In this document: piece by piece, positions 53,558 through 64,000 of the stretch | Numbering within the stretch: position 1 is the stretch's first letter | Layout: every line of letters starts with the position of its first letter | DNA from: Sipunculus nudus | Taxonomy: Eukaryota; Annelida; Sipuncula; Golfingiida; Sipunculidae | Assembly: GCA_026874595.1 (NCBI GenBank) | Contig: CM049306.1 | Span: 33,124,019 to 33,188,018, forward strand | Length of the DNA stretch: 64,000 nt | Direction of reading: 5' to 3' | The notes under the pieces: model-generated | What the model saw: only the letters and a program-made list of their open reading frames with translations | What the model was told of the DNA's origin: nothing | Databases searched by the model: none | Translations under genes and position numbers: made by a program

Positions 53558-53565
53558 TATATAGA
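53558..53565 (+). promoter_or_regulatory. TATA box of cav copy 11
   Basis: TATATAGA lies 103 bp upstream of the ATG, with GTAACAAACAAACGAC just before it. The region from about 53330 to the ATG closely follows the copy 9 promoter. Confidence 0.7.
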
Positions 53566-53660
53566 CGTCTAACATCTGTACTGGCCGTCACTGGAATAAA
53601 ATCATCCATTCTAACCAGAACACGACAGAAGTTAGTATCAGCTCTCATTTTGAAGTCACC

Positions 53661-53928
53661 ATGGTACTTGGACTGGAACGAGAACCCGATCTTGTGCAGA
53701 GGGATCCAAATGAAATCAACAGACATCTTGGGACGGTAGGTTTCCTTATCCAGACTTTTTAAAGATATTTACTAAATAGTAAATTTTCTGAGTTTTACAT
53801 CATATAGGATATATAAGAATGTACTGTTATAATTTCGAATTTTATTGAGCAATAGTTACATAAGTTGTTTTATCGATTAATTTATAAAGATATCCATTAA
53901 AACACTCACATAAGACACTTATAAGAAA

Positions 53929-53996
<68 letters not shown>

Positions 53997-54682
53997 TATA
54001 CTTCCTTGATAATTCTTCAATTCAAAGTGCACGGACTGTCATTGAGTATATAAGAATAAACGGAAGGAACAGAACATATGTTACTTTTACACACTTTAAT
54101 AGAAGTAAACATTTATTTCAGTAGCAAGAAGTTTAACTGACTCAGTAATCCAGGTTTTGAAATAGTTGTTTCTAACAAGAATACATTTTATATTTTAAGG
54201 TATATTTTAGATATCGCTGTGGTGGCAGATCTGTATTTAGATGCAAAAACAACAGTTTTCAATGAAATAATATGCATTTGAACACAAACCTGCTATATTA
54301 ACAAAACCGGTATATAAAAATCGATGTTTCTAACAGTGAAAACGTTATATTTCAGTTTGCCTTTGAGGAGCTGATCGCTGAACCCGATGACATCCACAGC
54401 ATCGACTGCTGTTACAGACTCAGCTTCAAATGCTTCAACTTCTGGAAGAACGTCACCTACAAAATCTTGACTTTCTGGTACGGCATCTTTATCGCAGCGT
54501 ACTGGGGTTGTGAGTTCGCTGTGCTCGCCTTCTATCACATCTGGTTCATCACACCGTTCTACAAAGACTTGGAGATGCAATGTCTGGCCTGCAAGAGATT
54601 CTGGAGTCTATGTATACACTGCTGTTTTGATCCTTGTTTTGAGGCATGCGGTCTCATCTTCGACGCCTTCAGGAAATCATGA
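53661..54682 (+). CDS. CAV: caveolin, cav copy 11 (two exons)
   Basis: Exon 1 is 53661-53735, the intron 53736-54355 (GTAGGT...TTTCAG, phase 0) and exon 2 54356-54682, giving 133 residues. The start context is CACCATGG. Exon 1 is type B, identical in protein to copy 9. Exon 2 has FEELIAEP (28-35), Ala27 and the [11 protein letters not shown] tail of copies 1, 3 and 7, so its tail differs from that of its flank-matched partner copy 9. The intron carries an (ATT)n-(AT)n tract of about 70 bp. An (AT)n tract starts just after the stop and lies in the predicted 3' UTR; AATAAA is at 54978. Confidence 0.95.
53930..54001. repeat. (ATT)n-(AT)n microsatellite in intron of cav copy 11
   Basis: About 50 bp of ATT repeats run directly into AT repeats. 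The copy 9 intron lacks this tract. Confidence 0.95.
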
Positions 54683-54684
54683 GT

Positions 54685-54686
<2 letters not shown>

Positions 54687-54738
<52 letters not shown>
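54687..54738. repeat. (AT)n microsatellite in 3' UTR of cav copy 11
   Basis: It begins four bases after the stop codon and is absent from the matching 3' flanks of copies 9 and 10. Confidence 0.95.
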
Positions 54739-54741
<3 letters not shown>

Positions 54742-54979
54742 CCGCAGGAAGTCCCTGTGTGAACGAGGCTCTAGGGCCTGAATAAGTTAACTGTTTGTTG
54801 TGGCTGTATACTGATGATGTTTATATCAATGCTTTACTGTTTCACGCTAGGAGACTCAAGAACTTGTGATCATCTGCGAAGTGAGAGCACGGACTGAGTC
54901 AAGGCATTACCTCAGCATGTGTTTTCTCTGCCAATTTATGTAAACAAGTCAGATGTTTGATCGTTATATAATTTTTAAA

Positions 54980-55066
54980 TAAATATTAACTTAAATCTGC
55001 TGGAGAGTTTATTATAATTATACTGACTTAAGTGTGTATCTATGTGTGTGTATAAATAGAGTGTGT

Positions 55067-55109
<43 letters not shown>

Positions 55110-55711
55110 AGAGAGGGAACGTAACCGTGAAGATGTTTTCCTTTTTATATATATATGAAATAATAAACAAGTCAATGGAAGCGATTCTACCTGGACACGC
55201 TGCGATATATGATATGTTTAGATGATTTAAAGGGGTTTCAGTGTCTTTAGTCTGATTGAATTTAGACCAATTAGAATCGCTCCAGGATGCTTCCATACAG
55301 TCTAAATTCAAGTATTTTCAATAACATTATAGGAGGCGTCAATCCGTTTTCCAGGGTGGGGTTGTGGGGGTGGGGGAGATAACACCTACCCAGACACACA
55401 CACACACTCACACACAATATATATATATATACTTATATATATACTTAATCACATTTCAAATATATTACAATTTAAAAGGTTAATATAAGATTAAATATAA
55501 GGTTTTTAGAAAATAAGGTATCATGGTTCCAGTAGGCCTATAAATTAATTCTAAACCAGCTCAATATATAATATTTCATAGTATAGTAAACTCATAATGG
55601 AACCTAAGTCTAAACTTTTTTATTAATATATTTCATTTGCTACATATAAATAGTATTCTCTGGTAAACGGGGGGGGGGGGATGAATACATTGACCATCCC
55701 CCCTTGCCAAA

Positions 55712-55744
<33 letters not shown>

Positions 55745-57110
55745 GTATATGCCCCCCCCCTATATTGATGCCCCTGGTAAGAGGACCTCCTTCCTGCAAC
55801 TGCCTAAAATTCATTTCAAGTAAACTTATATCAAATCCCATTATATAAGCATTTCAGAAAATACACCTCAAAATGATAGTACAAATAAAGCTGATCTCAC
55901 ACAGTTTTATTAGGAAAATATTGAACCATATTAACATCTGAAAACTTTTACTTACCATGAATTTTTTTTTATGTTATTTAAGTAATATCAAAATGTCTCA
56001 TGAAAGTTAATGTAAATTTCGGAACTACATGTACCATCATAATAAAAATTTTCAGCCTCATTTTTTTCAAGAAAGAATAAAACAGCATACTTTTCTTAAT
56101 TTAAGTCATTTCTAAATTCTGTCCGCGACGTCATAGTTCCATGCAGCCATGCAATTACGTACCCACAGGGCCCAGTCACTGTACTTGGCGCACTACACTT
56201 CATAAACACATCAAAAACCAAAGTGATCATAAGTTGGCTTTGAATAGATTGGAGCAAAGCATTTTTAAGTCGCAAACAAAAACATGACTGTGGTTATTGA
56301 CTCTCTGATTATAACAAACTCGTGTGTTAAACCAAGCCTTCGCTGGCAGGGCCAATTCCGCGTGGGCACACATATATAACAATCGTCGATTTTATGGTTG
56401 AGTAAAAATATCCCCGCCCCCCCCAAAAAAAAATAAATAAATGCAATAGTGTCGTCCAAAGGACCGTATCTGACTATCAGCCTGCGACCTGTACAACCAA
56501 GAAAGGACATAGATTAAATAAAACTGTAGTAATGTTTTTAATAATCAAGATTTTGATACTTATCATATGGTACGCTGAAGTTTAAACTGATTTTTGCTTA
56601 AATTATCTTAACATTAAAGTTATTCCACTTCCAGAAAAAAGGTGTGAATAATTATCGTTGTCATTTATATGCCCAAATGAGGTTAAATTATGTGTTTTAC
56701 CTGCAGAATTATCATTTTTACATGCTTAATTTTACATGCATCAATATGTTATGTGTGATTTTTATGTATTTTTGTATTATTTTTATGTATTTATCTATCT
56801 ATTTACTTATTTATTTTTTTATGTAATGAATTGCAAGTCAACAACAAATTCCTTGAACTGAAGGCTAATAAATGTTATCTTATCTTATCTTATCTTATCT
56901 TATCTTATCTTACTCCTTTTATTAGTCAAAATGTCATTATATTCTATTACACCCTATGCTTAAAACAGTAAAATATACAACCCAATAACAATAAATGTTA
57001 CAACTTGGTTTAAAATGTAAAATGTGCACACAAAATCTAAGTTTTATAAATTAGATAATATTTTACAACTCAGATAAGTTATCTGAATAAAGAAAGTGAT
57101 ACATATTAAG
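54980..57110. other. no gene recognised; repeats before STX18
   Basis: A GA tract is at 55063-55117 and a GT tract at 55712-55741. 55840-55990 continues the shared cav 3' flank. Complementary blocks AGGAGGCGTCAAT (55332) and ATTGATGCCCCTGGTA (55764-55779) may be ends of a TIR element. A (TATCT)n run at 56877-56913 after GGCTAATAAATGTTATC looks like a non-LTR element tail. The STX18 promoter must lie in the right part, but no motif stands out. Confidence 0.5.
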
Positions 57111-57117
57111 TATACAA

Positions 57118-57312
57118 ATGGACACTTTGCAGGATGATCGCGAGGAAAACATTGCCCAATTTGATATTTTATGCGACACCCCCAAGACCAGGCGACACAC
57201 GTCCTCAACTCTGACAGCAAACGTCAGGTCCACTTTTCGCGAAAAACCTAGTGTTTCAGGAGACTGTCAGACACATCGGACAGAGCACTGCGTCTACGAA
57301 GTGCCGACCAAA
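57118..57312 (+). other. in-frame upstream extension of STX18 exon 1
   Basis: This frame is open for 65 codons from an ATG at 57118 to the homology-supported STX18 start. It is rich in Thr, Arg and Ser and has no known domain. It could be 5' UTR, an upstream exon part, or a longer N-terminus. Confidence 0.5.
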
Positions 57313-60300
57313 ATGGCCGATCAGACAAATCTGTTCAAAGCTACTGTTAAGTCCATACGCTCAAGGTTGAAGTCGCAGGGACAGACGGTACCTGGCATCT
57401 CTAACATTTTGAGTCAAACCAGGCCGAAAGGAGAGTTCGCAGTGAGAGCTAAAGATGTGGTGAGTGGCATTATATTTATAGAAAAATCGGTCTCTTCCCC
57501 TAAAAACACACTGTTGAAACTGGTTGGGTGCCTGTTCAGAATTCGGTCTACATTTTGAGGTGTGAAAAATAAAGATAATTTCTAAATTCTATGCTTATTT
57601 CGTCATATCTATTTTTAGACCCAGTTGTGGCTCTGTTGTAAACATAGTGGGAAGGAACACATGTACTCATTGACAATGGTGAGCCGGGGGGGGGGGGGTA
57701 GTTTCAACCAGCAGGGTGCAGTGCACATGTTACATTATCACTGCTAACTTCTTGCTGCAGTCTTGCAGCGCTGACATATATAGTAAACAATATAAGCGCT
57801 GCAGCCTCTGGCGGGGAGAGTCTATACTATCCAAGTTTTTACGGATCCATACAACCCCTCAGACACGTATATGCCTTGTGAAGTGTGAGGACACTAAACA
57901 AACCCCACATATTATAATTGTTACAGATGCTTGCACCCCGTTGGGACTAAAACTTTTGCTGCATGATCAGTATGTATAAAGTATGGGCACTTACTCTGAA
58001 TGAAGTCAGATATTACTTCATTTCCATCGGGCCACTGGAGCCTTCAAGTTTGAACAGCCAATAGGAAATTAGCATCATTGACAACACGTGATGTATGATG
58101 GGAAGGATGCTTATGAAAATATGGTCTATCCTGGTGCACGGCACTGGCATTCCTGGGAAAAGCCCCTCTGAATTCATTTTTTTGCATAGTTTGCCCACCT
58201 AATTTGCATGGAATTCCTTTTCCGGCGGTGTCCTGTTGCGCTTGCAACAACTGAACCCCGGAAGTTCAAAGCATAAAAAAACATTTACAGGCACACATAA
58301 AGGTGATATATCGATTTAATTTGATATATAATAAGTTTATTTTTATATATAAATAAAAGATTGCTTCTCTATCGCACAACAAGCAGTGGTATTTCATGTT
58401 ACAGGTCCCTCAATGTACCGCAGGGTGAACTCTCACCGCCAGACGGTCGGACTCCATATCACAGATAAATGTAGTCCGTACGTGGCGGACTATGCTAACT
58501 TCCTGACCCACCAAGCTGAAATGTGACTAGACAGAGTGTCCGTCTCTATAATACAGAGACGGAGAGCACTGCATGCATTCTTGTGATGCCCTGTCTGATA
58601 TTACTAAATGTCCCTCCTTTAGCCAAATTACCATTCATAATCTAGCTAACATACAATACCCTTAACTACGACTCCTCACTTGTTTTCTTGCTCGAATAAG
58701 AAAATGAAACACATGTTCCAGGTGCAAAGTTAAGAAGCAATGCTGGCAGGTTTCTAACCAAACATGACATGTTGCTTTAGGGTCAAGGACTCAGGGAGAA
58801 GCCAGTTGTCAAAGTTCTTCCCCTGATTGGCTTTTAGGTTTCAGGCTCATTCATCATGGATATCCAACTTAATTCCAAGCATGCCTGGTCCCTAAAATAG
58901 TGCATTCTAGTAAATAAAACAAAAGTGCAAGCAAAACAATGGTTCCAAGCGGAGCTAGTAGCCACCTGCAAATTTTCTAGTTTACACTTTTTAGAAATGG
59001 TTCACACACCCAGTTGAGACCCACGTTTGTTTATTTAAAGCTTATTATCTGATTTATCTAAATTTCTGTGTCCTCGCTCGCACACCAATATTTTCAATAG
59101 AGTGCTCGTAAGCCTCACTGGGATACGAGCCTCACTGGGAGGCTTACTGAGTAGGCTAAAATGTGACACATGCACCTGGCTGGCAGAAACAATCCTGGAA
59201 ACAACCTGTGTAGCCAGTGGATTGTGTAGCAAGTGGTCCAGTTACAAGGACACTCACAGCATGATGTAACATATGCGCTGCACTGCGCTGCCTGAAACAA
59301 TCTTCCTGGTTCACCACACTCAGGATAAGGTGTACTTAAACTGGGTGATCATCTGAAGATGCATTTGTTCCCATCCACTAGATAAATGAAGACAGCAGCC
59401 TGTGGCTCTGTGTTTACAAAGGAGCCGCAACTTGGTCTTATTAATAATTTCCCAACATGATTTATCTCTGTCTGGATTTGAACACTCATTCTCATGATGA
59501 GGTGTTCTGCAGCCGATCATCAGTTGTCCCCGTTGGTGGGGCTGTGATTTACGCATTTAGCGGTGACAAACTTTCCAGCCTGATTTGACGGCTGGAAGAG
59601 TGGAATATTGTACTTTTGAGTTTGTGCTTGACTCCTATGGGATTGACATCTGGTGAATACAAAGACAGTTATTCTGGTCAAAACACATGGTTCTCTCAGG
59701 CTTACAGAAATGGGGGGGGGGGGGGGGTAAGCGTCTCTGATGCTCAAAATCTCTTACTGATGCTCAGTTCCAAGTGTCCCATGGGACTATAATAATTTCT
59801 GGCTTCAGCACCTTGTAGAAGTCAATGACCATTACCTTAAGCCTATACTGAACCTGTCAGTTGTGTAAAGGCTGCATTAATATCTGAGGCTAACATTTCA
59901 CTGTAAGCAAATATTCATATAATGACATGATTTCTCATCATACAATGATATGATAATTACATAAAATATGAAAAAGAATTTTACATAACCCTCAAAACTT
60001 GAACACATACATAATCTTTGCTTGGGACGCTAAAAACTCAGATTGGACTCCAAAAAAATTTTTTGCCTGAGCGTCCATGATTCTTCAAATTTTCTTACTA
60101 TTTAAAGCCCTGTTCTCTGAATCCTTAGTAAATAACCAAACAAATTGGATGAACTTTCAATGTTGAAATGGAGACAAGATGAGATGATTTGGGCCTACTA
60201 CTTGTGTGTAAAGATATTGATTTTTACATTGTTTATTTGCAGGTGGGAGGAATATCTAAGCTGAAGGATTTTCTAATGCAGCACAGGAAAGCATATCTTC

Positions 60301-61170
60301 AATCTGGCAGGTACGTCAAATTCCTGTTATATTTGTCATCTTTTACTCAGCTGACTTTTTTTTTATCGTTCCAAGATGTCACGGTCATATTCCAGTCAAA
60401 TACTGAAACTGCATCATACTTTAGGTTCTTTTATTATGTCTCAAGTTGTTGAGGAATTTCTAAGGACTGACTTTCATACCAGCGTGGTTTAAACAAAGAG
60501 AAGAGTCAAAGAGCTTAATAAAACCTTTATTGACACTAACTACAAGTAAAAATGAAATTTGAGTGGTATCAGTCTCTTGCAGACATTTCCCAGATCCTCG
60601 GAGGCATCACACAAGGCAATACAGACCACAGGAACTTTGTGACACAATGTATTTTTATTGTTTTCAGTGTGACATTAGCTGAGCAATTACTGTTGAATTG
60701 ATAGTGACATCATATGAATAAGCTGAATGTCTTAATCATATATGCTTCCTGTTATATATATGTGGTGTGCCTATTAAGTCTGTGATTGGTCATTTTCTTT
60801 CAAAAACAATTAAATTGATTGTACTTTGCATAATCAATTAAAAATGGTTATGTCTGCAAGGATAAGAATCTAATCCTGTCAGAGATGTATGAAGACAAAG
60901 TAACGAACAACATCAAAGCAGAATCTTGTGCCGCCAACAATCATCCTTCAGCAAGTCAACCTTAGATGCGGGTGGATTAATAGTTTTGTTTTGAATACCC
61001 TTGAACATGTCACACAATTTACTGGGGTCAATATTTAAGGTACTATTATACAGCAGATATCAAGGTAATATAGAAAGGATATAAAAAACCGATTAATTAT
61101 GGATCATTGGAAAATTTTTTTTCAAACATTGATTATGATTTTAAAACCAAACCCTACCACTAATTTATTA

Positions 61171-61238
<68 letters not shown>

Positions 61239-61719
61239 TATTAATTTGTTTACATGGATTGTACAACTAGTTATAATAACTAATATAAGGCATCCTCCAT
61301 GGCTCCATTGGTGGTCTTCAGTAACCCAGAGAAACCACTGACCTTGAATGGGCTACTTCAGCCTACTCTCATAGCCACGCTGGACTATATGTATATATAT
61401 AGTAAATACCTTGAATATGAAACATTCCAGATTTATTCACTTAATCACATGTTTATATGATTATTATTTTCATTTGTGGTTAATCAGTTTAGTATCATAG
61501 AGACTATGAATCAGATTATGTGATGTGTACATATGAATGTATTGATCAAGAAATAAGTAAAAGATTTTAGAATACAAATCCTTTTTGTATGCTGTTGTTC
61601 CAGTCTCCTGATGAGTGAGGACTCCAAGATGACGGATGCAGAGAGAGACATGATTGACACCGATGCTCAGACATTCATCAGAACCTGCAGGGAGGCAATA
61701 CAGTCTCTCAAAGGAGAAG
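57313..61719 (+). CDS. STX18: syntaxin-18, 5' part (three exons, runs off window)
   Basis: Exon 1 is 57313-57459, exon 2 60243-60310 and exon 3 61604-61719; all borders are GT/AG (GTGAGT, GTACGT, GTACAT donors) and the phases 0, 2, 1 stay open, giving 110 codons. Syntaxin-18 is the ER t-SNARE for Golgi-to-ER retrograde vesicles, working with BNIP1, USE1, SEC22B and the NRZ tether. The start [20 protein letters not shown] parallels the vertebrate N-terminus. [13 protein letters not shown], then [14 protein letters not shown], then [20 protein letters not shown] and REAIQSLK follow the family in order. The ATG at 57313 (AAAATGG context) is chosen by homology, although the frame is open upstream to an ATG at 57118. 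The SNARE motif and C-terminal anchor are not in the window. Confidence 0.9.
57460..60242 (+). other. STX18 intron 1
   Basis: It runs from GTGAGT to TTTGCAG. It contains G-runs at 57687-57698 and 59712-59727 and short open frames without recognised domains. No other gene is seen. Confidence 0.75.
60311..61603 (+). other. STX18 intron 2
   Basis: It runs from GTACGT to TTCCAG and contains an (AT)n tract at 61176-61230. Nothing else is recognised. Confidence 0.75.
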
Positions 61720-62403
61720 GTACATGGTACATTCAGTAGTTATTGGTTAATGTCCTTAGAAATGCCAGCAAAACCATTTTGATAAAAGTGTCCCCTTTGA
61801 CTCTAGTCAATCAACCATATCGACCGCGACTTTGGCGGTTGGGCACCATTACGGCCAGCTGGCTACCTCATTACTACAAACACGGATTCATCATAATTAG
61901 AACTAGCTTTTTCAACAAGAAATATGATGGACTTAATAAAAATATATATTTATTCAAAATATTATTAGTCATATATATAAGAAACAAGCTTCAGTAAAAA
62001 TCTCGAATTACAACACATGTACTTGCATTGAATAATAAAGAACATTACTTTGTCCTGTAACTTCGTTCACAAATGCATATGAAAGTATTGCAAACCAGGT
62101 TTCAATTGTTGTGACATATTTGAAGCAAAAGTTAAAAGTTAAATTAAAAGGCACTACCAAAAAATAATATAAATGTATATATATATACTTTTATACTTTA
62201 TATATATAGTTCTATATGTGTGTGTGTTTGTGTATATAATTGCTGCATTTCTAATAAACTGTGAACCGAACCAATGTATGAGTATATAAACATGTTTAAT
62301 AAATCCTCTGATAGTGATATATACGATTAATTAAGTTTGATCATGTTATAATTTTACACTCCTCACTTCAATCTTAATGTTTATAGGATATATTTTTATC
62401 ATG

Positions 62404-62466
<63 letters not shown>

Positions 62467-64000
62467 GATTATATCGTCAATCAGTACATTGTGCTATTTG
62501 TATAATCTATTTGAAATAAATACATTTGAACTTCACTTAATTGCTCAGCGATAATTGTTGCTGTGAAAAAATATTCAGTTGCAAGAGCAACCGCCACAAA
62601 GTGCAGGTGTGATAAACCAAGAATCCTTGACCTGGTATACAAAGAGCACAGGCCTCTAAGAAGCCAGCGACTAACGTGCTGTCCCGTTTCCCTGCTCGTT
62701 CATTATGTAATCGACTGTGATAGTTGGAATTAGGTTTGTGTTTTTCCAGGAGTAGCCCAGTTTTTTTCAGAGTTTACTTTATAATTTGTTAGCAAGATGT
62801 TTATAGTTTTAAGTCATAGTTGTATATATTTCCGGATTGAAAATTTTCTATTGTGACCTCTGTATATAGAGTTATGATTTATAGTTGGATTTCTCAATTG
62901 CAGTAATTTAGATTTTGTTTGAATTAAATAAACATATGTAATTTTGTTATTTATAATATATGTAATAAAATGAATAAAAAAAAATGTATAAAGTTTTGTT
63001 TGCTTATTTATTTCTGTTTATTTCTGATTTTTTTTGTTTGAAGGTGTTTGTGTGAATGTCTGTACTGAAATGTGTGCGCTTGAGTTCTTCCAATGATTAA
63101 ATTCACATTGAAGGTTTAATCAGCTAGGACTTAGTATGTAGCCTTGTATGTTGTAATTAGGTAGCCCAGAAGAATGTCGGCTAGTAATGAGGTAGCCCAG
63201 CAGCTGAAATGGTGCTCCATCGCCCAAGCCGCAGCCAATATGGTTGCCTGACCAGAGTTAGAGCCCAGCAATGGCATCGTAGGGGTTGCGGCCGAAATGG
63301 TTGCCCGGTGGGCGCTGGCGGCCAATATCGTCGATTTGAGGCCAGTGGCAGATATCGTCGGCAGCAGAAATCGACCTATACCATTCCTTTTATATTATGC
63401 ATATACATAGATATGGGTTATGGTATGATGTATATATATATTGGTGTCATGACCTTTCCTATGAGAGTGGCCTTGACCTTGAATATTGTCATATATGGTG
63501 AAAATCACACAAAATCATTAATATCTCAATAAGGGATGCATGGATTGGTCCAAAAATCAACTTGACCAAAGATCTTGGATAGTATTGTCATGTACCGGAA
63601 ACAGGTGGTGCCACCTGTTATTCTTTTACTTGTTTTCTTGCCGTTTAATACCCCCATCATTGCCACTTAACAGTACTGTGAGCATCTTAAGTCAAAAACT
63701 AATGGACATATTTCTTTAATATTATGCATATACATAGACATGGATTATGGGATGATGTATATTGAAATTGGGGTTATGACCTTTTCTTTTAGAGTGACCT
63801 TTTCTATGAGAGTGGTCTGATATTAATTGTTGCTAAAGATGGGGGGCCTATTCTTAAAGGGGGGGGGGTTTAATTGTCTGGGGATACTATGGCACCTGCG
63901 TCACCAAGAAATATCTAGTTACTTTCTGTGTAATGCATTAGTGTTCAATTGCAAATTTTAGAGTAATTTGCATTTGATAATGTTTAATTGTATTAGAATT
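61720..64000 (+). other. STX18 intron 3, incomplete
   Basis: It begins GTACATGG and no convincing next exon is seen before the window ends. It contains an (AT)n tract at 62406-62464 and a GC-richer stretch at 63140-63360 with recurring GGCC(A/G)A-ATGGTTGCC words. Two related segments (63390-63490 and 63715-63815) share ATGCATATACATAGA and TATGAGAGTGG. Confidence 0.6.

Noticed and set aside
57716-57979. 87-codon ORF in STX18 intron 1 as an extra exon
   Set aside because: Exon 1 joins exon 2 in phase with family-consistent protein, leaving no room for it, and it has no syntaxin similarity.

Overview
The window is animal nuclear DNA. It is AT-rich, split by spliceosomal introns with GT...AG borders, and full of (AT)n, (CT)n and (GA)n microsatellites and decayed transposons. 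The protein-coding content is two recognisable families: caveolin, and the ER SNARE syntaxin-18. No sequence in the window fixes the species. The compact two-exon caveolins, the transposon mix (Ty3/Gypsy LTR element, non-LTR retrotransposon tail, several TIR elements, a tRNA-type SINE) and tails of ACAGACAGAC type fit a lophotrochozoan such as a mollusc, but that is inference.

From about 3.0 to 54.7 kb lies a cluster of eleven apparently intact caveolin genes (called cav copies 1-11 here), all built the same way: a 75-bp exon 1 (25 codons), one phase-0 intron of 267-720 bp, and a 327-bp exon 2 (108 codons plus stop), giving 133 residues each. Each has a TATA-like box about 85-105 bp upstream of the ATG, usually preceded by an ACAAAC-type box. 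Copies 1-5 are head-to-tail on the + strand. From copy 5 on the strand alternates strictly (+,-,+,-,+,-,+), giving convergent and divergent pairs, and flanking sequence shows that a divergent pair (8/9) was duplicated to give 10/11. At least four broken fragments of exon 2 lie between the genes (16.47, 22.41, 28.31 and 49.95 kb). Exon 2 is nearly identical among copies even at silent sites while most introns differ, and exon 1 and exon 2 subtypes are mixed between genes, which suggests gene conversion or recombination.

From 57.3 kb to the right edge is the 5' part of a syntaxin-18 gene on the + strand. Three coding exons (110 codons) encode the N-terminal domain; the SNARE motif and membrane anchor must lie beyond the window.

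The intergenic DNA holds a heavily deleted Ty3/Gypsy element with matching 4-bp target duplications (38.02-39.47 kb), a related LTR interrupted by a small TIR element (18.3-19.4 kb), a second copy of that TIR element in the intron of cav copy 5, other TIR elements (12.97, 16.8, 33.3 kb), a non-LTR reverse-transcriptase remnant (39.6-40.5 kb), a tRNA-like SINE (24.1 kb), and a roughly 700-bp repeat shared by 19.9 and 48.3 kb. No bacterial-type operon, CRISPR array or rRNA gene was seen.
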